Assembly (NCBI RefSeq): GCF_938039245.1
Contig: NZ_CALHVN010000040.1
Coordinates: forward strand, 62,001-126,000
Reading direction: 5' to 3'
DNA length: 64,000 bases
Source of the DNA: an uncultured Campylobacter sp.
Lineage (GTDB): Bacteria; Campylobacterota; Campylobacteria; Campylobacterales; Campylobacteraceae
Within the stretch, counting starts at the first letter, position 1. Every line of letters begins with the position of its first letter. The notes beneath the pieces are model-generated. The model was not told where the DNA came from. It did no database searches and saw only the letters and a list, made by a program, of their open reading frames with translations. Below are positions 21,283 through 30,886 of this stretch, in pieces. The position numbers and the translations under genes are program-made.

Positions 21283-23532
21283 ATGAGAATGACGAATCAG
21301 TTGATGAAATTTACAAACAACTACGACTATCAGACAAATATGAAAGCGCTACACAAGCTAAACACGCAAATTTCAAGCGGTCTAAAAATCCAAAATTCTT
21401 TCGAGGATAGCAGCGTCTATAACGACGGTATGAGGCTTGATTACGAGGTTGCGACGCTTGAGCAGGTGCAAACGGCGACTTCAAAGGCGCAGCACTTTTC
21501 AAAAAACACCGACAAGGCTTTGGGTGAATTTAAGCAGCAACTTGAAAATTTTAAAACAAAGCTGGTTCAAGGCGCCAATGAAATCCACTCGCAAACTTCG
21601 CGAGAAGCCATTGCAAACGACCTTCAAGGTATCAAAAATCATCTGGTAAATATCGCCAACACCTCGATAAACGGGCAGTTTTTGTTTGCTGGAAGCGCGA
21701 TAAACACAAAACCTATAAACGGCGATACGAACGAGTATTTCGGCAATGCGCAAGCGATGAAAGCCGTAGGCGGAGCTCAGGTAAATTTGACCTACAACCA
21801 AAATGGGCAGGAGCTGTTTCTGGGCAAAGACGGCGATTATAATAAAAAAATCACCTCCAACACGATGCTAAAAGCGCAAAATTTAGACGACAGAAACAAG
21901 ACCGTTTATATTGGTAGCGAGCATAAAATGCGCGATCTAATCGGCTTTAAATACGTAAAAGATGAAAAAACTCTAACTAATCAAGATTTCACGGGCACCG
22001 GCGCGCGAGAGTTTCAAAAGACTACGTTTTTCTTGCAGGGCAAAAAGCCAAACGGTACGAGCTTTACGAGTAAATTTAAGATGACTTCGGATGCTTCGAT
22101 AAACGATCTGCTAGAAAAAATCGGCACCGAATACGGCAATACGCCGACTAATAAAGTCGTCGAAGTAACGATAAACAACCAAGGCCAAATCAACGTAAAA
22201 GACCTAAGCAAAGGCAATCAGGTTATCGATTTTCACATGATAGCGGCGACGAAAAAACTAAATAAGGCAGAGGATCTAACGGCTGCTAACATTAGCGCCG
22301 CCTCAGGTGAGTTTGACTCGGTCGATAGCCTAACTAGCGGCGCAAACTCGCTTGAGGCTAAGGTACGCGCAAACCCTAACGACTATGAAATCACGGAATT
22401 TGTAAAAAGCAAATACGAAGACCTAGGCAGCGCCGTCACGAACGCCTACGACTACGACAAGATAAATTTAAAGCAAGAAGGCAGAAATCTAGTAGGCACC
22501 GTATCGCAAGTAGAGCGCGGCAGCGGTAAATTCGCCGACGATAACACGACTCTAAGCCAAGTCGTCGGAGCTAAAAATTTATACGACGGCGAGCGAGATA
22601 AATACAACATAAACGACCAAACTCTAAAAATGCAGATAAAATCCAGAAGCGGCGGAAACTATAAAGTAGACGTAAAATTCGGCGCAGGCTCTCCTCCGAC
22701 GGCTTCAGGTAATGCTACGGTGAAAATTACCAGGCCGGACGGAACTACGTATGCGACGAAGGTTTGGGATAGTTTTTATAACGACACGACCAATCCTCCG
22801 ACTACCGAGGGTAGAGATACGCAGTCAAAAAATATGACTTTTAGGCAGCTAAACGACATCATCGGTATGGTCGCTAGCGATAGCGTCCCTGCAGGAGCCG
22901 GCGGTAGCGCTCCGGCCGATTATGTCGCCTACAAACAAGCCATCGCAAATTCGCAAGGTAGCGTCGAAGCAAATATGGATCATAGAGGCCGCATAAAAGT
23001 AACCGATAAGCAAAACGCCGTCACGCCGATAAAAGTAGGTATATACGATGAGGTAAATGCCGATAAATTTGCCGGAGACAGCACCGGAGCTACGCCGGCT
23101 ACATCCCAGGGCAAGGGTTCGCTGTGGAGCTTTTCAGCCAACAACGGCGTTGAGATAGACAGCCCGAGCGTGGATATTTTTGCGGATTTAGATAGGATGA
23201 TAGAGGCCGTTAGGAGCGGTCAGTACCGCGCCGATAGCCAGGGCGAGCATCCGCGTAACTCCGGTATCCAAGGCGCGATCGAGAGACTAGATCATATCGC
23301 CGATCACGTAAATAAAATCCATACCAAAGTAGGCAATCAAACAAACACGCTAACGCAAACGAACACGCACGCTAGCGTCATGGAAGTAAACGTAAAAACC
23401 GTCAAAGCCGATATCACGAATGCCGACTATGGCGAGACCTATATGAATCTAATGCAAAAAATGATGTCGTATCAGGCGATGCTACAGTCCGTGGCTAAGA
23501 TAAACCAGCTTTCGTTATTAAACTATATGTAA
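21283..23532 (+). CDS. flgL: Flagellar hook-associated protein FlgL (HAP3), large form
   Basis: FlgL forms the second hook-filament junction ring. The flagellin-like N-terminus (MRMTNQLMKFTNNYDYQTNM, then LNTQISSGLKIQNSFEDSS) and C-terminus (YMNLMQKMMSYQAMLQSVAKINQLSLLNYM) are typical; these helices form the coiled-coil core. At 749 residues it is more than twice the E. coli protein (317), with ~500 central residues of variable surface domain, as in Campylobacter. The ATG at 21283 follows AAGGAAAATGCG; an earlier in-frame start at 21259 is less likely. Exported by the flagellar type III system, without a cleaved signal. Confidence 0.92.
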   Translation: MRMTNQLMKFTNNYDYQTNMKALHKLNTQISSGLKIQNSFEDSSVYNDGMRLDYEVATLEQVQTATSKAQHFSKNTDKALGEFKQQLENFKTKLVQGANEIHSQTSREAIANDLQGIKNHLVNIANTSINGQFLFAGSAINTKPINGDTNEYFGNAQAMKAVGGAQVNLTYNQNGQELFLGKDGDYNKKITSNTMLKAQNLDDRNKTVYIGSEHKMRDLIGFKYVKDEKTLTNQDFTGTGAREFQKTTFFLQGKKPNGTSFTSKFKMTSDASINDLLEKIGTEYGNTPTNKVVEVTINNQGQINVKDLSKGNQVIDFHMIAATKKLNKAEDLTAANISAASGEFDSVDSLTSGANSLEAKVRANPNDYEITEFVKSKYEDLGSAVTNAYDYDKINLKQEGRNLVGTVSQVERGSGKFADDNTTLSQVVGAKNLYDGERDKYNINDQTLKMQIKSRSGGNYKVDVKFGAGSPPTASGNATVKITRPDGTTYATKVWDSFYNDTTNPPTTEGRDTQSKNMTFRQLNDIIGMVASDSVPAGAGGSAPADYVAYKQAIANSQGSVEANMDHRGRIKVTDKQNAVTPIKVGIYDEVNADKFAGDSTGATPATSQGKGSLWSFSANNGVEIDSPSVDIFADLDRMIEAVRSGQYRADSQGEHPRNSGIQGAIERLDHIADHVNKIHTKVGNQTNTLTQTNTHASVMEVNVKTVKADITNADYGETYMNLMQKMMSYQAMLQSVAKINQLSLLNYM

Positions 23533-23591
23533 AAACTCGCTATAATCTACCGTTTTATTAAAGTTTCGTTATCAAAGCGGGCGGAGCGAAA

Positions 23592-25826
23592 ATGGGGTCA
23601 AATTTGATAAATTCGGCTCAAAATTCGCCCTCCCGCAAATTTAAATTTACCGAATTTAAAGGACGTGCCATTTTAAGAGAATCGGTTTTAGTTATAGTCG
23701 TTTGTTTTTTGATATTTTTCGGGATCGCCACCATCGCGCCTGCGGCAAATTTCGTCGGGAGCTTCGGCAATGCGATCGGGCTTTGGAACTTCAAGCTTTT
23801 TGGCTTTATAGCTTACGTTTATCCATTTGTTTTTATATTTTTTGCATATTATATTTACAAATATTTTGACGGCTTTGACGCAAAATTCGCCCAAACCGCG
23901 CTCGGAGCGGCGCTGCTTTTTTTGGCGTTTTTGATGTTTCAATCAGGCTCAAATACTATTTACGGCGGACTAGTCGCAAATAGCGCAAACGAGGCGCTAA
24001 AAGACGTTATCGGCGTGATAGGTATGTGGGTCTTTATCGTGATGCTTTTTGTGCTTAGCTTCGGTCTCATCGCGCAAGACAACATCCTAGCTATCCTAAA
24101 AAAGGCCTTTGTAGAACCTAGCGCCAACGAATATAAATTTGAAAACGCGGGCGAGCTTAAGCCTAAATCGCAAAAAAAGCCTAAACGAATCAAAAAGCAA
24201 AAAGCAACGAACGAGGCGAATTTGGGCGATGAAAATAGTGAAAATTTAGAAGATGAAGCGCAAGATTTCGGTAACGACGAATCAGATGAATCAGATGAAG
24301 GCGAGTTAAATTTAGAAGCTAACGAAACGGGGGCGGTTACTATAAACGGCGTCGAGATCCTAAACGAAGTCGCCGAAAACAAAAAACTACTCGAACAAAT
24401 CGAAAAAGGTAAGGTCGAAAAGCCTAAGGATTTTGCGTTGCCGCCGCTTAAATTTTTAGCCGATCCGCCGAGGCGCTCAAACAGCGTAAACGAAGCCGAA
24501 ATCGATCAAAAGATATCAGATCTGCTCGATAAACTGCGTAAATTTAAAATAGACGGCGACGTCGTGCGAACATACACGGGGCCGATCGTTACGACGTTTG
24601 AGTTTCGCCCCGCGCCGCACATCAAGGTAAGTAAAATTTTAACCCTACAAGACGATCTAGCTATGGCTTTGCGCGCGCAGACTATCCGCATCCAAGCGCC
24701 CATACCGGGCAAGGACGTCGTAGGCATCGAGGTGCCTAACCAAAATATCGAAACTATCTACCTAAAAGAAATTTTAGATAGCGAAGTCTTTAAAAACTCA
24801 AGCAGTCCGCTAACTATCGCGCTAGGCAAGGATATCGTCGGCGCGCCCTTTATCACCGATCTAAAAAAGCTGCCTCACCTGCTAATCGCGGGGACGACGG
24901 GCTCGGGTAAGAGCGTAGGCATAAACGCGATGCTGCTAAGCCTGCTATATCGCAACAGCCCGCAGACGCTGCGTCTGATGATGATAGATCCAAAGATGCT
25001 GGAATTTAGCATCTATAACGACATCCCGCACCTGCTAACGCCCGTCATCACGCAGGCTAAGCAGGCCATCACCGCGCTATCAAACATGGTCGCCGAGATG
25101 GAGCGCCGCTACAAGATAATGAGCCACACTCGCACCAAAAACATCGAAAGCTACAACGAAAAAATGAAAGAGGAGGGCGGCGAGCAGTTTCCCTACATCG
25201 TCGTTATCATCGACGAGCTAGCCGATCTCATGATGACTAGCGGCAAGGACGTGGAGCTATATATCGGGCGCCTAGCGCAGATGGCAAGGGCTAGCGGCAT
25301 ACATCTCATCGTAGCCACCCAGCGCCCCAGCGTGGACGTCGTGACGGGGCTAATCAAGGCAAATTTACCTAGCCGCATCAGCTACCGCGTCGGTCAGCGC
25401 ATCGATAGCAAGGTAATCCTAGATCAAATGGGCGCAGAGAGCTTGCTAGGACGTGGCGATATGTTATTTACGCCTCCAGGAAGTCCCGGCGTCATCAGAC
25501 TGCACGCGCCCTTTGCTAGCGAAAAAGAGATCGACGTGATCGTAAATTTCCTAAAAGCGCAGCAAGAGGTGGTCTATGACGAGAGATTTTTAGCAGAGGA
25601 TGGCGCTAGCGGCGGCGCAGGCGGCGGGCCTGCGATCGCGGGCGAGTTAGACGAGCTCTACGAAGAGGCCAAAGAGATCGTTCTAAGCGAGCAAAAAACT
25701 TCTATCAGCTACCTTCAAAGACGCCTAAAAATCGGCTACAACCGCGCAGCTACGATCATCGAGCAGATGGAGCAAATGGGCGTGCTAAGCCCGGTAAATG
25801 CTAAAGGGCAGAGGGATATTTTGTAA
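23592..25826 (+). CDS. ftsK: DNA translocase FtsK
   Basis: This 744-residue septal translocase pumps chromosome ends and activates dimer resolution. The N-terminus holds about four membrane helices (~30-190). A charged Asp/Glu/Lys linker of ~100 residues follows (~195-270). The motor domain then has Walker A GTTGSGKS near residue 435, Walker B VVIIDELADLMM near 540, and ATQRPSVDVVTGLIKAN. The last ~70 residues (LYEEAKEIVLSEQKTSISYLQRRLKIGYNRA) form the gamma winged helix that reads KOPS. The linker is short compared with E. coli. The start is preceded by GGAG. Confidence 0.95.
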   Translation: MGSNLINSAQNSPSRKFKFTEFKGRAILRESVLVIVVCFLIFFGIATIAPAANFVGSFGNAIGLWNFKLFGFIAYVYPFVFIFFAYYIYKYFDGFDAKFAQTALGAALLFLAFLMFQSGSNTIYGGLVANSANEALKDVIGVIGMWVFIVMLFVLSFGLIAQDNILAILKKAFVEPSANEYKFENAGELKPKSQKKPKRIKKQKATNEANLGDENSENLEDEAQDFGNDESDESDEGELNLEANETGAVTINGVEILNEVAENKKLLEQIEKGKVEKPKDFALPPLKFLADPPRRSNSVNEAEIDQKISDLLDKLRKFKIDGDVVRTYTGPIVTTFEFRPAPHIKVSKILTLQDDLAMALRAQTIRIQAPIPGKDVVGIEVPNQNIETIYLKEILDSEVFKNSSSPLTIALGKDIVGAPFITDLKKLPHLLIAGTTGSGKSVGINAMLLSLLYRNSPQTLRLMMIDPKMLEFSIYNDIPHLLTPVITQAKQAITALSNMVAEMERRYKIMSHTRTKNIESYNEKMKEEGGEQFPYIVVIIDELADLMMTSGKDVELYIGRLAQMARASGIHLIVATQRPSVDVVTGLIKANLPSRISYRVGQRIDSKVILDQMGAESLLGRGDMLFTPPGSPGVIRLHAPFASEKEIDVIVNFLKAQQEVVYDERFLAEDGASGGAGGGPAIAGELDELYEEAKEIVLSEQKTSISYLQRRLKIGYNRAATIIEQMEQMGVLSPVNAKGQRDIL

Positions 25827-26034
25827 ATTCGGCTCAAATTTGCAGGCAAGCGCCGACTGTGTTTATTTTTAGGTTGGTGCCGTTAAATTTGAAAATAGGC
25901 TTCGCTACGAGCGACTGATTTCGCGCGGCGTTGCGAAGTTTTGTGCGTTTAATTCGCGCTATATTTAAATTTCTGAGCGAATTTACGGTCAAATTTTAAG
26001 CTCATAGTCGGCAAAATTTACCGCCCAAGCAAAA

Positions 26035-26979
26035 TTATTTATAAACGTCAAGGCTTAAATTTAACTCGTCTATGACGCGTAACAGCCGCAATATCTCGTC
26101 TTTTATGGTCTGCGCGTCAGAAAGGCTTAGCGGCGGGTCCAATAGCGAACTTTCAAAACGGTTTTTCGCGCCGTTTAAAAAGAGATAAAATTTATCGTCC
26201 ATAAATGCCGCGCTTAGCGATACGGTGCTGTCAAAACCCTGCTTAACCTCGCGCAGGCGTTGCATAAAACCGGGGCTTAAAAGATAGCGCGCTTCTATTT
26301 TATCGTCGGTAAATACGCGAAATTCGTCATTAAACTCAGTATCGTCAAGTATCTCTTTTTCGCCAGATATTTTCGTATTTAGCACCTTCTTATCGGCTAG
26401 TATCGTTTGTCCTTTGAAATTTTTATAAAACTCGCAGACTAGTACTGTACCGCTAAAGTCCATGTATTCGTCGTATATAACCTTGCTTACTCTCAAAAGC
26501 GCCAGATAAGGGTCTTTTGAGCCGTTTGAGTCGTATGTTTTTTCTACTTTTATAGCCTCGCTTAATTGAAATTTGACATTAGCGTAAGTACCGCTTATTT
26601 GGTCTTCGCCGTAAAAATTTACGCGTCTGTATATTCCGCTTTTATAAAATTCTTTTGCGCTGATGCCTTTATGAGGCTCGTATGTAAAATTACTATCTAT
26701 ATCGGCAACTACCGTGCTAACAAAAACGTTTTTGTAGAAGTTCCTATACTCTTCCAGCGTTTTTTCTACTTTTGGAATCCTCGGCGTGACGTATATCGGG
26801 ATGACTGCAAATGAAAGAAAGAATATTTCAAAGCGTCGCTCCATAATAATAAAAAGTAGTATCGGCGCGACAAATGTCGTTATAGTCATAAACGTAGCGT
26901 ATTTTTTGACTACTTTTTTGCACTCTTTTTGCTTTTGCGTTACGGCGTCGATGGCTTCTATGATTTTTGGGCTTATCAT
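26035..26979 (-). CDS. DUF3137 family membrane protein
   Basis: The protein has 314 residues from ATG 26979, which overlaps the truA stop (ATGA); a longer upstream reading would extend into truA. Two adjacent hydrophobic segments (ATFMTITTFVAPILLFII, then FEIFFLSFAVIPIYV) near the N-terminus anchor it. The remainder is a soluble domain with the DUF3137 pattern (GTYANVKFQLSEA, a GTVLVCEFYKNFKG strand, VFTDDKIEARYLLSPGFMQRL, then DDKFYLFLNG). Function is unknown. It is the last gene of the truA cluster. Confidence 0.8.
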   Translation of the reverse strand: MISPKIIEAIDAVTQKQKECKKVVKKYATFMTITTFVAPILLFIIMERRFEIFFLSFAVIPIYVTPRIPKVEKTLEEYRNFYKNVFVSTVVADIDSNFTYEPHKGISAKEFYKSGIYRRVNFYGEDQISGTYANVKFQLSEAIKVEKTYDSNGSKDPYLALLRVSKVIYDEYMDFSGTVLVCEFYKNFKGQTILADKKVLNTKISGEKEILDDTEFNDEFRVFTDDKIEARYLLSPGFMQRLREVKQGFDSTVSLSAAFMDDKFYLFLNGAKNRFESSLLDPPLSLSDAQTIKDEILRLLRVIDELNLSLDVYK

Positions 26980-27986
26980 TCGTAAAAAACTCGGTTTAGA
27001 TAAAGGCCGTTTGGCGGTGCGGGGATACGAGTGAGCGGCTTTTGCTCGTAGATAGCTCGGCGTAAAAGCTCTTTTGCTTTGAGGAAATTTGCATCGCGGC
27101 AACCGTTTGAGTTTTTATCGCCGATTTTTGCGCGATTTTTTTCGGTATCTATGCTTGCGGCCTTGTTTAAATTTGAGTTTGTAGTGTCAAAATTTGAGAT
27201 ACCGCAAACCGCTTGCTCGGCGCTCAAATTTATGCTTTCGCCGCTTGCGGTTAAGTTTTTTTCACGGCTGTTTTGGTTTAAATTTGCCTTTCCGCTCGGT
27301 TTTGCCTTCTGCGCACGTTCAAATTTAAACTCTAGCGCGTCCGTTTCTTTAAATTTGCCGTTTTTTGCAAGCTCTAGCGCCTTAAGTACGCTAGCGACCA
27401 TGAGGCGAACCTGGGCGCGCAAAAAGCCGTTTGCTTTAAAAACGATGATCGACCGCTCGCCGCGCGCGTAACAAAACGCTTTTTTGACGCTCCGCACTGG
27501 GCTTTTGACGTCGCTGCCAAGCTTCATAAACGCGCTAAAATCATGTTCGCCGACAAAAAGCGCAAGCAGCTCGTTTGCTAAATTTGGGTCGAATTTCGGT
27601 AAAAAAGTCTCGTAAGGCGCCAAAAAAGGCGAAAACTCGCCGTGATTTACGATGTAGCGGTAGGCTCTAGCCGTAGCGTCGTAGCGCGGGTGAAAGCAGT
27701 CCTGCGCGCGGCTTATAAATTTAACGTGAACGGCGGGGTGAGCGTGGCGGTTGATGAGCGATTTTAGACGAGTAAAGTCGCTAAAATGCTCGCCGCACTC
27801 GACGCAGGCTACTTGGTTGTTTGCATGCACGCCCTTGTCGGTACGCGAGCTAGAGATTATTTTGCCAAAAATGCCCACGTGCGCTAAAGCCGCGCCCAGA
27901 GCATCCTCGACGCCGTTTTCGTGCGGCTGCGTCTGCGAGCCCTGAAATTTAGACCCGTCGTAGCTAAAAACGAGCTTAAGGCGCAC
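26976..27986 (-). CDS. truA: tRNA pseudouridine(38-40) synthase TruA with an inserted low-complexity segment
   Basis: TruA isomerises uridines 38-40 of tRNA anticodon arms. The catalytic Asp is in SSRTDKGVHA (~residue 50). RYDATARAYRYIV and the C-terminal RIPAPPNGLYLNRVFY match. It has 336 residues instead of ~245. The extra ~85 lie at ~217-302, between KALELAKNGKFKETDALEFK and LRRAIYEQKPLTRIPA, and are Asn/Ser/Lys/Ala-rich. In DNA they come from an AAATTT-rich stretch (27081-27338). It begins with GTG directly after the permease stop. The core fold looks intact. Confidence 0.92.
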   Translation of the reverse strand: MRLKLVFSYDGSKFQGSQTQPHENGVEDALGAALAHVGIFGKIISSSRTDKGVHANNQVACVECGEHFSDFTRLKSLINRHAHPAVHVKFISRAQDCFHPRYDATARAYRYIVNHGEFSPFLAPYETFLPKFDPNLANELLALFVGEHDFSAFMKLGSDVKSPVRSVKKAFCYARGERSIIVFKANGFLRAQVRLMVASVLKALELAKNGKFKETDALEFKFERAQKAKPSGKANLNQNSREKNLTASGESINLSAEQAVCGISNFDTTNSNLNKAASIDTEKNRAKIGDKNSNGCRDANFLKAKELLRRAIYEQKPLTRIPAPPNGLYLNRVFYE

Positions 27987-29012
27987 TTAGTATCTTTTTA
28001 AAATTTTAGCCCTAAAGCTAAAAATCGAGGCGATAAAAAATAGCGAAAATATCGCCGCAATCGCGATAAAAACTCGCGAACTAAAGAGCATAATGAGCGT
28101 AAAATAGCCAAAAAGCACGCCAAATATCCCAAAATACACAAAGCCCTTTTCATAGCGGTAGGTCACGATACCAAGGCTCAAAGCAAAAAGCGTCGTCGCT
28201 AGCGGGAAAAGCGCGATTAGAACGTAGGTAGCAAAGTCTTTAGCGCGCTTTTTATCCTCGCTCATCATTTGCCAATACTGCCAAAACGACTTCGTCTGCG
28301 CGACGCTGTCCTCTTGGACGGTGCGGATCTTCATCGTGCCAAAGTCCGTTTTATGCCACGATGTATCGCCGATATCGTAAATTTTACCCTCGGCTAGCGT
28401 AAGCTCGAGCGTGGCATTGCTATTAGTTAGGCGAGCGTTTTTGGCTAGAACGAATCTATGCGCGCCCTCTTTTGGCGAATAAAGCGTCACGCCCTCGTAA
28501 AGAGTGCCGTTTTCGTCGTGTTTTTCGTTTTGGATAAAGACCATCCAGTCGGAGAATTTTTGTCCAAATTCGGTCGTTTTTAAATTTAGCTTGGCGACGG
28601 TTTTTTTGTATGAGACGAAATTTGAGTTTAGCTCCGCAGCCGTAGGGATCAGTACTACCGCGGTAACGATGAGAAAGATTGAGACCGCGCCGCTAACGAT
28701 GAGGAAAAATTTAGCGATCCTAACGGGTGAATATCCGAGCGTAAAAAGCACGATACTCTCGTTTTCGCGAGAAAGCCTGAAAAACATGAGCGCAAGAGAT
28801 GCAAAAAACGCGATCGGTACGGTAAAAAGCAGCACTCTAGGCAACATAAACATATAAAGCTTAAAAAGCTCTAAAAACGTGATCTCGATATAGGAGGTGA
28901 TGCGTGCGATCTGGATAAAAAACACGATCGACATGATGAGAAAAAGCGTCGCAAACATCGATGCGAACGTGCCTAGGAAATTTGAGAAAAGATAACGCGC
29001 CGTCCTATCCAT
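27987..29012 (-). CDS. LptF/LptG-family permease (YjgP/YjgQ)
   Basis: This 341-residue inner membrane subunit belongs to the LPS transporter LptB2FG. Three N-terminal membrane helices (~15-120, with FFRLSRENESIVLFTLGYSP), a periplasmic beta-rich domain (~125-260, starting near SNFVSYKKTVAKLN) and three C-terminal helices fit the family. The start ATG at 29012 overlaps the stop of the prepilin peptidase gene. Only one of the pair is present in this window. LptF or LptG cannot be separated by reading. Confidence 0.85.
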   Translation of the reverse strand: MDRTARYLFSNFLGTFASMFATLFLIMSIVFFIQIARITSYIEITFLELFKLYMFMLPRVLLFTVPIAFFASLALMFFRLSRENESIVLFTLGYSPVRIAKFFLIVSGAVSIFLIVTAVVLIPTAAELNSNFVSYKKTVAKLNLKTTEFGQKFSDWMVFIQNEKHDENGTLYEGVTLYSPKEGAHRFVLAKNARLTNSNATLELTLAEGKIYDIGDTSWHKTDFGTMKIRTVQEDSVAQTKSFWQYWQMMSEDKKRAKDFATYVLIALFPLATTLFALSLGIVTYRYEKGFVYFGIFGVLFGYFTLIMLFSSRVFIAIAAIFSLFFIASIFSFRAKILKRY

Positions 29013-29811
29013 AAATGAGCCCCAAGATGTATATAAACCAATCCTTAAACGCATAAACTATAAGCGTAGCAAGGCTCAAAAACGGCACGAAAGGCAACTC
29101 GTATCCGCGCTTTCGCACGATAACGTATGCAGGCAGCGTCAGCAGTGCTGAGACGTAGATTGCCATGAGGCCTAGCTTGATGCCTAAAATAGCACCCATA
29201 ACGCCCGCGATAAAAATATCTGCAGAACCCATGGCTTCGCGCTTAAGAGCTAGACTAACGACCGCACGAAGTAGCCAAAAAGCAAACATAAAAATCGCGG
29301 CGTTTATAAACGAATCAAATGCGCGTAAAAGCCCCTCCGAGTCAAAAGAGGTGGGAAGATTAAATCCGTAAAGCAGCGAAATTGCGACACTGGCAAAAAG
29401 CAGCGGATCGGGAACGGCTTTGTAGCGAAAATCAATAATGCTAAGCGCTAGCAGCAAGATAAAGCAGATACCAAGCATCGCCGCCTTGAAAATCGCGCCG
29501 TAAAAGCCGTCTGCAAACATCTCTAGCCCGCGCGTTTCATAAAAATACGCAAGCACGCAAAGTAGGGCGCTAGCAAGCTCAATTAGCGGATACTGAAAGC
29601 TGATTTTTTCGCCGCAAAACGTGCATTTGCCGCGCAAAAACAACCACGCGAAAATAGGGATGTTGTGATACGGCTTTAGCGGCATTTTACAGCTTTGGCA
29701 GTGCGAGGCGGGAAAATTTATACTCTCGCCGCGCGGCATACGGTAGATTAAGACGTTGCTAAAGCTGCCGACTGCGGCACCCAATATAAAAAACAAAACG
29801 GCAAAAAACAT
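29005..29811 (-). CDS. Prepilin peptidase (leader peptidase/N-methyltransferase)
   Basis: This 268-residue polytopic membrane aspartyl protease cleaves type IV pilin-like signal peptides. It has about seven membrane helices, the CxxC pairs CQSC and CTFC at ~38 and ~62 (zinc-binding methylase domain), and two catalytic Asp regions: SIIDFRYKAVPD and GSADIFIAG. Campylobacter does not always make type IV pili, so the substrates may be type II secretion or competence pseudopilins. It is followed immediately by the LptF/G-like gene and preceded by a 372-base gene-free region. Confidence 0.9.
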   Translation of the reverse strand: MFFAVLFFILGAAVGSFSNVLIYRMPRGESINFPASHCQSCKMPLKPYHNIPIFAWLFLRGKCTFCGEKISFQYPLIELASALLCVLAYFYETRGLEMFADGFYGAIFKAAMLGICFILLLALSIIDFRYKAVPDPLLFASVAISLLYGFNLPTSFDSEGLLRAFDSFINAAIFMFAFWLLRAVVSLALKREAMGSADIFIAGVMGAILGIKLGLMAIYVSALLTLPAYVIVRKRGYELPFVPFLSLATLIVYAFKDWFIYILGLIYG

Positions 29812-30126
29812 AACTCTCCTATTTAAATTTATTCCGTTTTTGCGAGCTTGCGCTAAAAACTGGGCTTTTTAAACCAAGTCGCGACGTTTTAAAAGATAAT
29901 CTTTGCGTAAAATTGCTGATTTATCGCGTTAATTTGATCTAAAATTTGCCTCGTCTTTTGCGCCGCAAAAATATAAAATGCAAAAATTTAAAGGCGATTT
30001 TAGCGAAATATTGCCTTGAATGATTTTAAATTTAAAGATTTGGGTTAAAAACTTATGCAAAACGGCGTTGCGGCAAGGCTTTTGGCTCGTAAAATTTAAA
30101 AGCCTTTTTTGCGAGCGGGTAAAATA

Positions 30127-30164
30127 AAAAGAGGTAAATTTAAAAGAGGTAAATTTAAAAGAGG
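30127..30164. repeat. Tandem 15-bp repeat (AAAAGAGGTAAATTT, 2.5 copies) in a gene-free region
   Basis: Two exact copies and a partial third follow each other upstream of the uppS stop. The rest of 29812-30183 holds no gene or clear signal. It is AT-rich with several AAATTT blocks. Confidence 0.75.
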
Positions 30165-30183
30165 GCGGCAGCTAAAAGCTCAA

Positions 30184-30885
30184 TTAAAGTCCGCCAAACC
30201 TTCTGTCTTTTTTCTTAAACTTAGCCGTTATCAAGGCTAGCTCCTCGCGCGTAAAATCGGGCCAAAGCGTGGGCGTAAAGGCAAACTCGGCGTAGCTAGC
30301 CTGCCAAAGCATAAAATTTGATAGCCTCTGCTCGCCGCCCGTGCGCACGAGAAGGTCGATGGGTGCGGGCTCGTCGAGGCAGCATTGCAGGCTATTTTCG
30401 CTTAAATTTAGAGCTAGTTTTTCGGCGTCAAATTCGCCGCCGTTTTTTTCGCAAAATCTCCTAAAAGCTCTTAAAATTTCATCTTTAGCGCCGTAGTTTA
30501 GCGCTAAATTTAGCTTTAGTCTAGAGTTTTGAGCGGTTGCGTTTTTGATACTATTTATCTCGTTTTTTAGCTTCTCGCTTAGCGGACTTTCGTCGCCGAT
30601 AACGTTAAATTTGATGCCGTTTTTGATAAAGCTCTCGCGTTTTGAGAGCAAAAATTTATGCAAAAGCTCCATCAAAAACGCTACTTCGCTCTTTGGGCGC
30701 TTCCAGTTTTCGGTGCTAAATGCGTATAGACTCAGTACCGCCACGCCCTCGTCGATGCAAAACTCGCACATTTGCTCCACGACGTTTGCGCCCGTTTCGT
30801 GCCCTTTGGTGCGTAGCAAACCGCGGCGCTTAGCCCATCTGCCGTTGCCGTCCATTATGATAGCTAGGTGATTTAGCTCGTTCAT
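30184..30885 (-). CDS. uppS: Undecaprenyl diphosphate synthase (cis-prenyltransferase)
   Basis: UppS extends FPP with isopentenyl units to the C55 lipid carrier for peptidoglycan and glycan synthesis. Signatures are HLAIIMDGNGRWAKRRGL (catalytic Asp), GHETGA, LYAFSTENWKRP, RTGGEQRLSNFMLWQASYAEF and TLWPDFT. The protein has 233 residues from ATG 30885, a usual length; a longer in-frame reading adds an unlikely tail. It overlaps the upstream unknown gene, so both are in the coaBC-glmU operon direction. Confidence 0.94.
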   Translation of the reverse strand: MNELNHLAIIMDGNGRWAKRRGLLRTKGHETGANVVEQMCEFCIDEGVAVLSLYAFSTENWKRPKSEVAFLMELLHKFLLSKRESFIKNGIKFNVIGDESPLSEKLKNEINSIKNATAQNSRLKLNLALNYGAKDEILRAFRRFCEKNGGEFDAEKLALNLSENSLQCCLDEPAPIDLLVRTGGEQRLSNFMLWQASYAEFAFTPTLWPDFTREELALITAKFKKKDRRFGGL

Positions 30886-30886
30886 T

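Noticed and set aside
26979..27102. Longer N-terminus of the DUF3137 protein
   Set aside because: It would overlap truA by over 120 bases. The ATG at 26979 forms the usual ATGA overlap with the truA stop.
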